Assembly (NCBI GenBank): GCA_027924585.1
Contig: BSBM01000106.1
Location: 43,524,501 to 43,588,500, forward strand
Length of the DNA: 64,000 nt
Source: Larix kaempferi
Taxonomy: Eukaryota > Streptophyta > Pinopsida > Pinales > Pinaceae
Direction of reading: 5' to 3'
Shown: positions 33,137-44,369 of the stretch, in pieces
Layout: every line of letters starts with the position of its first letter
Numbering within the stretch: the stretch's first letter is position 1
Position numbers and translations under genes: made by a program
The notes under the pieces: model-generated
Database searches by the model: none
What the model was told of the DNA's origin: nothing
The model's input: only the letters and a program-made list of their open reading frames with translations

Positions 33137-33162
33137 GTTCTCGTCAAGTTGTATAACATGTT
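33137..33162 (-). repeat. Right terminal inverted repeat of the large transposon
   Basis: Inverted partner of 12908-12933, followed immediately by the second GTAG copy and by LINE-A coding sequence (RLSK). Confidence 0.8.
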
Positions 33163-33166
33163 GTAG

Positions 33167-34454
33167 GTTGTCAAAGATGAGCTTAACAAAAAAATAAGGC
33201 ATAATTTATATGCAAGTTTTTGTGCAAGGTAATCAAGTGGAAAATCTTATATATCGTTTATATGAACATTGAAGGTTATAAATGAAATGGTACAGGACTT
33301 TCAAAGCACGCATGGGTTATATATTTTTTGTTTTTTAAGGAAGTATATGAGACGCTATATGATTATATGATCCTATAGATTAGAAACTTCTAAAATATAT
33401 GATTTTTAGGATTTCAGCTTAAGAGATCAAATTTTGATTATTACAATGCTTTTGTATGAAGTTTTCTTTGTTCATTTTTGACAGGGAACATGACTATCAT
33501 GCTCTTTTTTATTTCAGTTTAGCATACATGTATGAGTTTCTGATTTAAAACTAATGTATTTTTTAATATTGTGATTATAAGGAGTTGGGCATAAGTGACC
33601 AATTTCAATTTGGTATTATGCTTTTGTGAGAAGGATTTTTTATTTTGAGACTAAATCCTTTTTTAATTGCTTAAAAAATCCATATAATGAAGTGATAATG
33701 TGTATAACACTTATGACGAATGTACTTTTAATTCACTCTATAATAAAAAAAACATGATTTAATAAAAAAGTTTTTTTACAAAGTGTAATTCACCATCCCT
33801 GTAGTGTAACATCTTATACTTTTTAAAAAAGGTAATGCCAAATTTTGTAGTTTTTAAAACTAACTTAACATTTTGTGTAATATGATTTTTTTTATAAGGA
33901 ATGTTTAGTTCATAATCATAACTAAGTGAATTAGTTATAAAGTTATGCTAGTAATATTTATATAAAGAAAATTGGTTTCATATTTACTCAAAAAAATATC
34001 TTTAAAAAATAATGTTAATATAAATATTTTCTCAATGTTAATAAATCATTGTTTATATATTTTTTTATTATTTTAATTTAAAAATATAATTATATAATAT
34101 TTGATATTTAAAAAGTAATATTAAATTGATCTAATTTTAAGATTTATTATTTTTAAATTAAATTAATTTAAATAAATAATTTACATATATAATTATTTTT
34201 AAATTAATTTAATTTAAAAATAATGAATCACGGAAATACCAGCCTCATGCAAATTACCTATTCCTCTACCAACTAAAAAATAAAATGCATATATTTCCTC
34301 ATACATTCACTATTCCCTTTCATATTTTAAATTGAAATGATATAAATGTATCAATGCTAACCATGGAAACATGTCACACATAATAACTAATAACCTATAA
34401 TAACTTAAATACGAGAGCTTTCTTATGTGTGGTCACCTTTAAATGTTTTTAAGG
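33167..34454. other. End of LINE-A and AT-rich sequence
   Basis: The first few codons (RLSKMSLTKK, then a stop) end LINE-A ORF2. The following 100-150 bp are probably its 3' untranslated region. Beyond about 33400 the sequence is very AT-rich, with no ORF, repeat or motif that I can name. Confidence 0.5.
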
Positions 34455-34925
34455 CACTACTACATAGCGGGGGGCTTGAGACAATAGTTATGCAAATTAT
34501 CTCAACTTGAAACAAACAAAGAGTTTTGTATTGTCTTAAATATTGTCTTTAAGCGAGTGTCTTAAATTATTTTCTTAAAATATTGTCTCTACAAAGGCAA
34601 TATAGGATACATCAATTATAGAACATATTGTTTCTATAAATAAATGATCATATTGTCTCAAGTTGAGACAAAAAAAAAACATGTATTGTATCAAATATTG
34701 TCTCTCTAGAGACAATATAGACTTCAAGAAAAATGTTTGTGCTAAGACAATATCACTTTTGTCTCTCTAGAAATAATATATAAAGCAATGTATAAAACAT
34801 TTAATCAATTGAGTAAAATCAATTAAAGATTATTTTTTAAAATAAACTACAATATGGTATATTGTAGGAGACAGTGGAATCGAACCACCAGATGCACCAC
34901 CAGATGCACCATTGAGCTAGCACCC
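34455..34925. mobile_element. CACTA-like element end with subterminal repeats
   Basis: The start CACTACTACATAGCGGGGG matches the CACTAC type of plant CACTA ends. It is followed by about 300 bp crowded with GAGACAATAT and ATATTGTCTC words in both orientations, the usual look of a CACTA subterminal array. A tRNA-like segment follows at 34867. I did not find the opposite terminus (ending TAGTGTAGTG or similar), so the element's extent and coding content are unknown. Confidence 0.5.
34867..34925 (-). other. tRNA-like segment, decayed
   Basis: The minus strand reads GGGTGCTAGCTCAATGGTGC and, further on, GGTTCGATTCC, which are the A-box and B-box regions of a tRNA. Between them GTGCATCTGGTG occurs twice in tandem, so the anticodon arm is not foldable. 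It resembles the better-preserved copy at 61540-61608. Confidence 0.55.
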
Positions 34926-36952
34926 TTTAAAAAATAACTGGAAAGAGGTAGGTTGTTATGCAACACCTTGTCATTCTTAGTGTTATTAACTAGCACAACC
35001 ACTTAATTTTTTGCGATGAAATTCGATAGACCAATCAATTAATTGAACTAATTTCTAATATTTAATATTAAGATAAATAATAATAATAAATATTAAAATC
35101 TGGATGAAAGGCATGAGACCCATTGATTTCTGTAACGACATTTTCTAACATTCACCATACAGGCAATGTTTACGGCCTTTAGTTTTCATGAAGAAAATAC
35201 AAAATTACAGCAGTTCAACAAAACTTAAAAGGATTTTTACAAACCCATGGATCGAAATGCCTATATGAATATGCATATGAAGAATAAACATAAGGTGTAA
35301 AAACTTTCGAATTTTTAAAATTAATTTTAGTTGTACGACTACATTTCCTATTGCAACACAGAATCCTTAAACATAAGGTGTAAAAACTTTCGAATTTTTA
35401 AAATTAATCTTAGTTGTACGTCTACATTTCCTATTGCAACAGAGAATCCTCTAGAAGAGAAAACATTGAGATGCTCCAATGGGGATTGAATGGGTAATGA
35501 TTAATGCAAATCGTTCGAGAGAAACCAAAGAGTACCTCTCTTTTCGCTTCTCGATTTAAACAACATTGGAGTGATTGTTTGCGAGCAGAACTATGGTAAT
35601 AAATAAAAAACTACAAATTCAAAAGCATTAAACACTACATTTAAAGTACCCTCATAAATAAAATCATAGAACTATAACATATATGTTTTCAAGTGAATGA
35701 ACAATATTTGGGTATTGTTTCTTTTTCAATTGAATTAAATATATTCAGGTATTGTTTCTTAACTGAAAAGTTAAAATAAATAATTTTCTGAAAATCGATT
35801 TTGATAGAAATGATTAATATGATTATGCAAGTGGAAATTTTTATAAAGCTATGCAACTTGGAATTGTCACATGAATGACTTTCATTGATAACCGAACAAA
35901 ATAAGACCATTATTTTTAATGTCGATTTAATGGCAGGGAATACCTTGACTGATGATGAATTTCATTTGGATTTTTTTAATGGAGGCATGGATGATTGAAC
36001 TTATACGATGATTTTCATTTGGATTATTTGGATTTTTTTAATGAAGCCAGGGATGATTGAACTTATATCACAAGAGACATAATTACATGGATATTCAATG
36101 TCACATTCAATGGCTCGGGATCAGGATTACAAATATTTCTGGAAACCAGAGCCAAGGGTTCAAAAATATCATATCATTACGTCCACAAATATTGAAGAAA
36201 CACAATACTTTACCTATAAATTAATATTTTAATTTTTAAATTTATTAAATTGAAATGGATGGAATAGAATTACACAATGGCTACATCATAACGGGTCGGC
36301 TAATTTGGTTTCTACACTATTTTAGGTTTGAACTTTTAGAGAGTCATAAGTAAGTGGCAATGTCCCATTGCATTTATAATTCTCTCCCCACCTGGTTCCA
36401 TCAGGTTGACAACTTTATGTTTTTTTACTTGATTAAATGTGTGTCATGTATTATGGATTTGATTTTCTATCCTTTTAAACTTCAAATGCACTAAGAATAT
36501 TATGCTTCATCAAACAATATTTATGCTAGAGCATTTGTACATGAGATCGAGTTTTGTTCTAATCTCACCTATACTCTGCATTTCAGTATTTCGGAAGAGG
36601 AAATTATGAACATCACATAATTAGATTAGTATGGAGAAATGTTTTCATGCTATAAAAAAAAAAGTAGTTAAAAATATTAATATTGAATGGTAAAATTAAA
36701 AAAATTAAAACTAATAGAAACCTATGTTAACTTTTCACATTTATGATCAAGATTTAAGATAAAAATATCCTAAACTCGTAATCTTACCACCCTTCCCAAG
36801 CTAGAAAGGCGTATCAAAAGAATATAATTAATTGAGCAAATAGTGACGAATGAATTAGTTGCAAGAATAAAATTTGCAAGAGTAAAGAGAGTAATGCAAG
36901 TATTCTGGCATTATTTAAACTTTAAAGACAAAATACTAGGAAAAGCAACATA
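34926..36952. other. AT-rich non-coding stretch with two tandem duplications
   Basis: I see no gene here. Two local duplications stand out. A unit of about 83 bp occurs at 35286-35368 and 35370-35452 (both with AACATAAGGTGTAAAAACTT). A unit of about 55 bp occurs at roughly 35955-36005 and 36013-36065 (both with GGATTTTTTTAATG and GATGATTGAACTTATA). ORFs of 60-75 codons here lack recognisable features. Confidence 0.6.
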
Positions 36953-37183
36953 TCAAACATCCCTATCATAATCTTCAACACCATGTGTGACTTCTTGAGA
37001 CAGGTCTGATAATACATTCACAGTCTCAAACCAACGACTTACTGAGCTGTAATAATCCTTTGTAATATTAACCTTGCTAATGTTGGAATATGCTTTGGAT
37101 GATGGATTGTTTGCAGGATTTTGAATATGAATTTGAACCTCATCACTCATGTACATACTATTGATGGTATAACTTAAATGCAT
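36953..37183 (-). other. Unrecognised 76-codon ORF, possible exon
   Basis: The reading MHLSYTINSMYMSDEVQIHI leads into a balanced stretch (KVNITKDYYSSVSRWFETVN, LSDLSQEVTHGVEDYDRDV). It looks more protein-like than other short ORFs nearby. I recognise no domain and no neighbouring exon. It could be a fragment of a gene or an old element, or chance. Confidence 0.2.
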
Positions 37184-37189
37184 TTTGCC

Positions 37190-39946
37190 TCTACTTCTTG
37201 TTCTTTCTTTTGTGTGGCTTTCATCTCCTTCTTCGGACAGTTTGGGATAGCACTATCATTGGCAAGACAGTATAGGGTTCGGTGATGACAGTGTAAGGTT
37301 GTTAAGGGCTCAATATACCCTCAGGAGTCCTAGAAAGGACCGAATCTACCTCTTTCATAGTTCATCCTACTCCATTCGGTCTTAGGAGGGGGTTTCGACC
37401 TGCTCACAATTTCCCTAAAAGAATTTCGTCCTGCTCCCATTTGACTTAGCAAGGGTCCGGCCTATCCACAAAAGCCCTAAAAAATGGCTTGACCTACTTA
37501 CAACATCCCTAGAAAGGGCTCCGTCCATCCTCATTTGAGCTAGGACCACTTAAGAAAACTTTAAGGAGGCAACGGTGGATGATAGAAGGGATGCCAAGTG
37601 TCTACAGGTGGTAGCCGAGGGGTTCTTGTGGCTTCCAAGTGTTAAGCAGGCTTCCATGACACAGTTAAGGGACAACAAGGTTATTGAAAACCACTACAGG
37701 ATCTTTGAAGACTATTAATGGCTACAACAAGTTCAAAGAGGGTTGTAACCAGACCTAAATGTCTGCCTTAGACTGAAATCATCACCTACTGAAGCATGCA
37801 TCAACCTCGCTTCCAGTTATTCAAGTTCTCTTGGTATATGGGAGGGCGCACGAAGTTGGTTCCAATTTTTAGTGCCACTTTAGAAATCGGAAACGCATTT
37901 CCGAAATGTAAATCTATAATGCATATGCATTATTGTGGCTAGGTTTGGAAAACCCGAGCCCAGAAACGACGTTAAGCTTAGTTAGCCTATATTGCATGTG
38001 TGATATATCGCACTTGCATTTTGTAAGAGTTACAAATCGCAAGTGCGATTTGTAATACCAAAACTGTGTTTCCAAGAATATAATAGACATGGAGATTCCT
38101 ATTACGATGACCAATTTAGATAAACCGTCTTAGCAAATGTTTTTTAGGGAATAACAAACTGTTAAGGTCCACTTTATGCCACTATGCCATTTGTGGAAGG
38201 AACACAACATTTATGGGTCGAAAAGGTAATACTTTTCATGTTTTAGGACCAAAGCATAGTTTTAACGAGCTTTATTGTGCACGCACCCTTAAAATTACGA
38301 AAATACTATGTTCTTACTTTAATGGTCAATTGAAGTTTGACTAATCTTTTTTTGATAATGCTAAGGTTATAATGGGATGGAGATGATGGAAATGAAGGAA
38401 AAAGCTACCATAGTGATGTAAAATAGTGAAGGTGCTCCTCAAAAAGTAGGTGAGAAAAAAGAAGATGATAATAATTTCCCCTTGATGTATGAGGTTAGGA
38501 GCACATTGTATGAAAAAAAAAAATAGATGTTTCTATCTTTCAAATAGTCACATAAGAAAGGAGAGAAAATGGGCAAAGAGGGAGGATGAATCCCATAATG
38601 GTTGTAGAGACCCACTTGCAAACAACCAATCAATGAGGTACGATGTGTCTACAATCTCAATATTAACAAGGTGGGAATATACATGCTTGTGTAGGTGTCT
38701 CTATACAATATGGGATAATGACATCATAGGTCCAAATCATAGCACATAGTGGTGCCAAATCACAACAATGAAAACCTTATGAAACAATGAGGGGGGATCC
38801 AAATATGGAAAGAGTAACAAATAAGAAGTTCATCACATGTGGCTCAAACAAACTAGTGAATAAATCCAAACAATGGTACTAAACAAATACAAAGAAGTGC
38901 AACTGAAGCTGGACCATTATTTCCAACACAGGTTGGATGTAATACAAATAAATGTAGCTTATGGATCCAAAAAGACTCACAAATTGTTTGAAAAGAGTAT
39001 GATGTATCTAGGTTCTTTGACCAAAATGATATAATGTGACCAACTCAAGTGTATGAATCTCAACAATTCAATAATTACATGAATTTGAGCACATGATATT
39101 CAACTTTAATTCAAGAGAAAATGGTGACTCCCCTCACCTAGCCTAAGGTAACCCATTAGTGAAGAAAATGAGGCCAAAATACACAATGCCTCTATATCAA
39201 AACCCTATAAGTTATGTGCTAAAGTAGATGGGGGAAGATATACTGGAAACAAAGTATAAGGGAATCTTTGAATGCTAGAATGATGTAATACACAAGGATA
39301 TGGAATGATATTTACTAGGACTAAGAAATCAATGGACGTGTAAGGAAAAGAATGATGGACTCAATAATTATTTTGTGTAGATCATGATGACAAGGCTAAC
39401 TTGATATCAAGTGGATAGTTCCAAGGACACTAGGCTATAATGACCTGTCAAATGCCAATGTAGGCAACTTAGAGAAGGTATGTACTTGATGACCAAGGAA
39501 ATGAAATTTAAAAGAGTAAGGGATAGTGAGGTTGAAAACTAGAACAATAATGAATAAAACAATAGGAATTCAAGGGTGATTCATCGCAAAGTGCTTTGAA
39601 CAAAAAACACTTGGAAGTTTTCCAAAAAAGATATATATACAACTGTAATGTGCTAAGGAGAACTTGTATCGTTTCCCAAAAAACAGATGAATTGGGATGT
39701 GGTATAGAAAAGGAGGTACGTGTCCCTAAGATAACCACGTCGAATAATCGGAGACCATATTAAAAATGGAACTGACTAGGCCTGGGCACTATTGATAATC
39801 TCCATGAATGAGAGCCAATGACATAAAAATATCAAAAGTGATCATTGTAGTATGGATGAAAAGGTGGGAACCTATCTGTGGGCGCCTATCTATATAAAGG
39901 AAGTTAATAAATGGAACCCATGTTGGTAAGTACAACTATAGACCGA
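37190..39946. other. Unassigned stretch with degenerate short repeats
   Basis: No credible coding sequence. At 37310-37530 there are four or five degenerate copies of a phrase like GGGTTCGACCTGCTCACAA..TCCCTAAAA, spaced about 55-65 bp. An inverted pair, GGAAACGCATTTCC, lies near 37889. The rest resembles decayed repeat DNA that I cannot name. Confidence 0.4.
37968..38060. repeat. Direct repeat copy 1 with perfect hairpin
   Basis: This copy contains TTAAGCTTAGTTAGC, ATATCGCACTTGCATTTTGT and a perfect inverted repeat TTACAAATCGCA/TGCGATTTGTAA (38031-38056, 2-bp spacer). A second copy lies at about 39950-40021. Confidence 0.65.
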
Positions 39947-40021
39947 GGCTAAGCTTAATTAGCATATATCGCACTTGCATTTTGTAAGAGTTACAAATCA
40001 CAAGTGTGACTTGTAATACCA
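39947..40021. repeat. Direct repeat copy 2
   Basis: Matches copy 1 through CTAAGCTTAATTAGCATATATCGC and AAGAGTTACAAATC in outline, with the hairpin degraded by several changes. It ends in a run of A residues (40021-40034). The pair, 1.98 kb apart, might bound a small element, but no TSD or coding evidence was found. Confidence 0.55.
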
Positions 40022-41911
40022 AAAAAAAAAAAAACAAAGGCCCGTGGCATCATTTTCGCAATTCACAGTCAAGGCAAGGCCATTCGGAATAGAGATAAAA
40101 CGCCAATGCAATTCGGGGAGAGAGCGAATTTGGAGGCCAATTTCGAAGGGGCAATTCACAAGTTGGATGAAAAGGAAGGTAAGTGACCATTTCCTTCAAA
40201 ATTGCTTCCAATTTTCGTATGTGTTTGTTTATTTAATAGATTTTCTGTTTTTTTAAAACTAATTTAATAAAATTTGTTGTATTAAACCTAACAATGAAAT
40301 ATTAAATAAATTTTGAATTTGTTGTTTTAATCTTAACAGAGAACAGAAATGTTGAAGAAAATGTGGCTAATGAAACCACTGATAGCCAAGACCCAAACAC
40401 TAAGGAGGAACACAACCGAAATTCAGAGATTATGGCTTGTTTGGGTGCATTGAGGCACCTTAGCTCATTGTTTAGAGGGGGGGACCATTTAAGGCAATCA
40501 TTATTCGAGGCATTAGAAACCATAACAAACACAATTATCAATGCCCCAAAGCACTGTGCAACATTAGCTCGTACAGAGAATCCTGGAGGAAATACTATTC
40601 CACTGGGTTGAGCTACAAAGACGTGAAAAAACTAAAGATAACCAAAGACCAACTTTTTTCATTATTCCAGGACCCTAACACCAGATTGGTTCCACCCACT
40701 AGTCAACCACACATTTCCATAGACTGGTGCGTGGAACCAAATGTGAAATCCAATTGGATGGATCGCTGGTACATGGCCTTCGATGAAGACCCTCATGGGA
40801 ATAAATACATCCCATTCTATTTCCTGAGGAATATGTATGCAGAATTTATCTTGGGGAAACATATGAACTATTTTGATATTTTAGATTTCTAGGGTGTAGT
40901 TCATAGGATGCTCCAAGATAGGGAAGGGGCTAGGACTGATCCTAACCGTGTGCGGTGCCCCCATGCACACCAAACTCCCCTCGGGTATATCCTCCTGCAG
41001 GTCCCGTTATTGATGATACACAGGAGGCCTTATTCCATTTGGCAGATACATTGCTTTGAAATGGGACTACTTTCGAAGGAAATGTAATCCAAGGGCTTGG
41101 CACTTCTGAGGTTGGCCCATATGGGGATGGAACATCACACACTTCTGAGGCTCCACGTACTAGGTCTCTAGAGCTACATATCTCACTGGAGACTCAGAGA
41201 GTTTAGAGCGTCGTGTTATTCCACACCCTTGCACATTGTGTCGAAGCATATGCTATGGGCCTGCTTCAGAGTTTCAAGGTGATGGATTACTCCGATATGT
41301 AAGTAAAACTCATTCTTTACATAGTATATTTTGTTTTATATCACAGTTTTCAATTGTTTCGTAATTTATTTCTATTTAATTATCTAACAATTTACGTGAA
41401 AAAATATACAGCCGGTATCCAATGACACCCCATATTCGCATTATACGGCCTTTGATGCTGATGACATTGATGCAACGGTCAATGTTGCATATGATTTTGG
41501 TGCTTCACCATTAGCTGTAAGAACTCTACTTTTTAATTTGTCATCATGATTTACATATTTATAGTAGAGATTGCAACATTCAATACGTCTTAATCTGGAT
41601 ACAATATGTTTTATGCAGGATGGGAACGATGAGTTTGTGGAAACGCAGGTAGGTCCCTCCCATGTAGAGGAAGATTCCCAAACAAAGGTATTCTTTTAAT
41701 TATGCTTTTAATTACATGCTTTTATTGATTCAACATGTACATGCTTTTAATTATTAGAAATTTTATAATTGTATCTTTATGTTTTGTTACGTAGCATGAT
41801 TTTTGTGCTTTATATGAGCATCTAATTAGGCCAATGTCGTTTAGTCCACCCACTGGTGACCCACGACTTCTCCTTTCCCAGCTATATGTAGTATAGTTTA
41901 ATTTTTACATG

Positions 41912-42625
41912 CCAGTATGTCTCGCATTCTTTGAAAAAGTCATTGACCGCCCATGTAGTATATGTCTTGTTTTCTTTGTATTTGTTGACAATGACATATG
42001 TTACTTTATGCAGGAATCTATAAGCGAGTGGTGCTTGAAGAGCACCCAATCAAGGTTGTTGGTGACCCACCTCTGCCCCCCCCCCAGGTACGTGTATGTC
42101 TTGCTTTCTTTGAAAAAATCGTTGTCTTTCCATGTAGTATATGTCTTGTTTTCTTTGTATTTGCTAACATTGACATATGTTACCTTATGCAGGCATCTAC
42201 TGAGCGAGTGGTGCTTAAAGAGCACCCAATCGAGGTTGTTGATGACCCACCCTTGCCCCCCCCCCAGGTACACGTATGTCTCGCTTTCTTTGAAAAATTT
42301 ATTGTCCATCCATGTAGTATATGTCTCATTTTCTTTGTATTTACTGACATTGACATATGTTACTTTATGCAGCAATCTACTGAGCGAGTGGTGCTTGAAG
42401 AGCACCCAATCGAGGCTGTTGGTGACCCACCTCTACCCCCCTAAGTACGTGTATGTATCGCTTTCTTTGAAAAATTCATTGTCCTTCCCTGTAGTATATG
42501 TCTCATTTTCTTTGTATTTGCTAACATTGACATATGTTACTTTATGCAGGCATCTATTGAGTGAGTGGTGCTTGAAGAGCACCAAATTGGGGCCACTGAT
42601 GACCCTTCATGCCCCCCCAGGTAAA
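41912..42625 (+). repeat. Tandem array of an exon-intron unit (about 178 bp, four exon copies)
   Basis: Four copies of a short exon lie at 42014-42087, 42193-42267, 42373-42444 and 42550-42620. Each is preceded by TTTATGCAG and, except copy 3 (CTAAGTACG), followed by CCAGGT. Each encodes variants of TERVVLKEHPIEVVDDPPLPPPQ in outline, about 25 residues. The introns between them (GTACGTGTATGTCTCGCTTTC to TTTATGCAG) are also repeated. An extra intron copy precedes the first exon (from about 41912). Amplifying exon and intron together would lengthen a proline-ending protein repeat. Confidence 0.85.
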
Positions 42626-42626
42626 T

Positions 42627-44369
42627 TGTTAAATTTTCAGAATTTACTTCAATCTGATCTAGGATCTTAACTGAGAGAACAACATGTACAGCAAATCTAC
42701 AGCATATCAATCATGGACACAATAATGCAAACACACAAGAGACACAGAGTTTACTTGGGGAAAACCATAAAGGTGAAAAACCCCAATAACTTCCTCAGAG
42801 ATAGATAGAGCAATGATACAACCAGAATACAAGAGATAGTCTTCTCCTAGCAGCAGAGCCTCCTGCTCACAAGTGCGCCACTTTCTGAATGAGAGAAGTG
42901 TGTGAATGAATGACCAAATAGAGATCTCCCGATGTCTATTTATACTTATTATGTCCTGCCCAATAAACTAATGGGGCCTACATGTGTAGCTTAACCCATG
43001 GTTAACTTAATCCGGGCCGACCCCACACTTGGTGGTATAATAACCCTTTGACCCACATGGTCGACCCCCAATAGGGTGGTCTAATAACCCTTCGACCCAC
43101 ATGACTTATGGGTGAAATCGCGAACCTGGGAAACACTTTGGTGACAAACGGAATGAAAAAAATGGAACACGGGCGGATGATCACGCGAAAAAAGGTCAAA
43201 CTCAAACTCTAGGCCGAGAGTTTGAACCAATCGTCATGCTGTATTTAAAAAAAAACTCTCGGATGAGAGTTTGAACTAAACTCTAGGCCAAGAGTTTGGA
43301 AGACATTTTCTCGCCTGAGAGTTTCTGGTCAACAATTCCAGCACCATTTCTACAGAATTTAGAAATGTGTCACTTTAACAAAGTTGGACCACTGCAAAAC
43401 ATGAGAATTACATGTCAGAGTTTATACCAGTAGATTCACCATTCAATCTACTTTCTAGTAATATAAGTTTTTTTCAATTTCATTTAGGATTACTATTTTT
43501 TTCTATTTTTTACTAAACTTTATCATTAAAAAATTAAGTGACTGAAAAATCAGTCACAATGAAAATTCAATATCATCACAATGACGAAGCCAAAAAAATT
43601 TAAAAAAATACAAGGATCTTCCTTGAAGTGTCCTCTTCAATGGGTTGGTTTTAGTTTGTTTGATAAGAGTAACATTCGAAAGAAAATGTAAAGACAAAAA
43701 CATGTGTCGATAATGCACCATTTTCTGAACATACGTTTTTTCGATAAATAATAAAAAATAGTTCCCAAGTCTTAAAAAACTCGAAATATAGTCCAGGATC
43801 AATTTTAGTGTGTGTAGATTATGAGAATACAACTTTTTTCCCTAAAATAAATAACCATCTATCAAAAAACCATGGTCAACACAGGTCACTCATTATCCAT
43901 ACCTAAAATTTTCAAGTATATGCCGTTGGTTGACAACAAATTTTTCCCATGATATGTCCATAAAAAAAAATTAAAAAAATACGAGTAGAAAGCTAATTCA
44001 ATTCTGTAAAACCTTTGTGTTTACTTCAAGTTGAAATTCCTAAGGGAGATATCGGTTTGAAGAGGTCGAAGTTGAAAAACATAAAAATTAGCAGTTTTTT
44101 TTGTCAAAAACAAGCCAAAATTGTTTCTCAACTTCATGTTTTCACCCTTATACAGGGTCGACCCCAACAAGGTGGTCTAATAACCCATCAAGTATAAGTT
44201 ACGACACTTACAATATAAATGACGACACTTCCGTATAGAGGAATAATAACATCTCTATAGGAAGACAAACACTTTCGTATAGAGGAATAATACCATCTCT
44301 ATAGGAATACAAAATACATATATGAAATACATGGATGAAATACATTCTGAAGTTACATATACATCAACA
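42627..44369 (-). repeat. 3' LTR of copia-C, enlarged by a nested element
   Basis: Matches 50209-50909 on both sides of the inserted segment 43110-44147. Without it and one TTAT copy the LTR is about 701 bp, the same as its partner. Confidence 0.95.
43110..44147. mobile_element. Non-autonomous TIR element inside the copia-C LTR
   Basis: The ends are GGGTGAAATCGCGAACCTGG (left) and GGGTGAAAACATGAAGTTGA (right, opposite strand). Beyond these, GAAACA.TTT also matches, so the imperfect TIR is about 31 bp. TTAT flanks both sides (43106-43109 and 44148-44151), and the intact LTR has a single TTAT there. No coding region. At 43195-43330 it holds repeated short palindromes such as AAACTCTAGGCCGAGAGTTT and ACTCTCGGATGAGAGT. 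The TSD could be TTA plus a shared T, so a Harbinger origin is possible but unproven. Confidence 0.8.

Larger units (their letters stand above)
12908..33162. mobile_element. Large TIR DNA transposon with a DUF7869-like transposase and a DNA methyltransferase-like gene
   Basis: The terminal inverted repeats read AACATGCTATACAACTTGAC (left) and AACATGTTATACAACTTGAC (right, opposite strand), and the match continues with RAGAAC. The 4-bp direct repeat GTAG flanks the element (12904-12907 and 33163-33166). Removing the element and one GTAG restores the LINE-A frame (NHLVGRLSK). Without copia-A and copia-B the native length is about 9.4 kb. It holds a leftward transposase gene, a rightward methyltransferase-like gene and a palindrome-rich GC block between them. 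The 4-bp TSD and the TIR sequence do not fit CACTA, hAT, Mutator or Harbinger, so I leave the superfamily open. Confidence 0.8.
2165..33310 (+). mobile_element. LINE-A: old L1-like LINE split by two nested insertions
   Basis: Three collinear plus-strand blocks make up one element: 2165-5528 (ORF1 and the first part of ORF2), 11350-12907 (rest of the RT region and RNase H) and 33167 to about 33310 (end of ORF2 and 3' sequence). The protein reading runs on across both gaps. YWCFLAS before the first gap is followed by IPKRVLDKIHC after it. NHLVG before the second gap is followed by RLSK after it, in frame once one GTAG copy is removed. The many stops and frameshifts show this is an ancient copy. 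The 3' end and poly-A tail could not be placed. Confidence 0.85.

Noticed and set aside
12908-33162. CACTA, hAT, Mutator or Helitron assignment for the large transposon
   Set aside because: Termini do not begin CACTA, the TSD is 4 bp, and TIRs are present, so none of these fits.
41909-42670. A 253-codon plus-strand ORF and a 134-codon antisense ORF
   Set aside because: They run through both exons and introns of the tandem unit. The intron portion gives a repeated hydrophobic string that is not a conserved protein.
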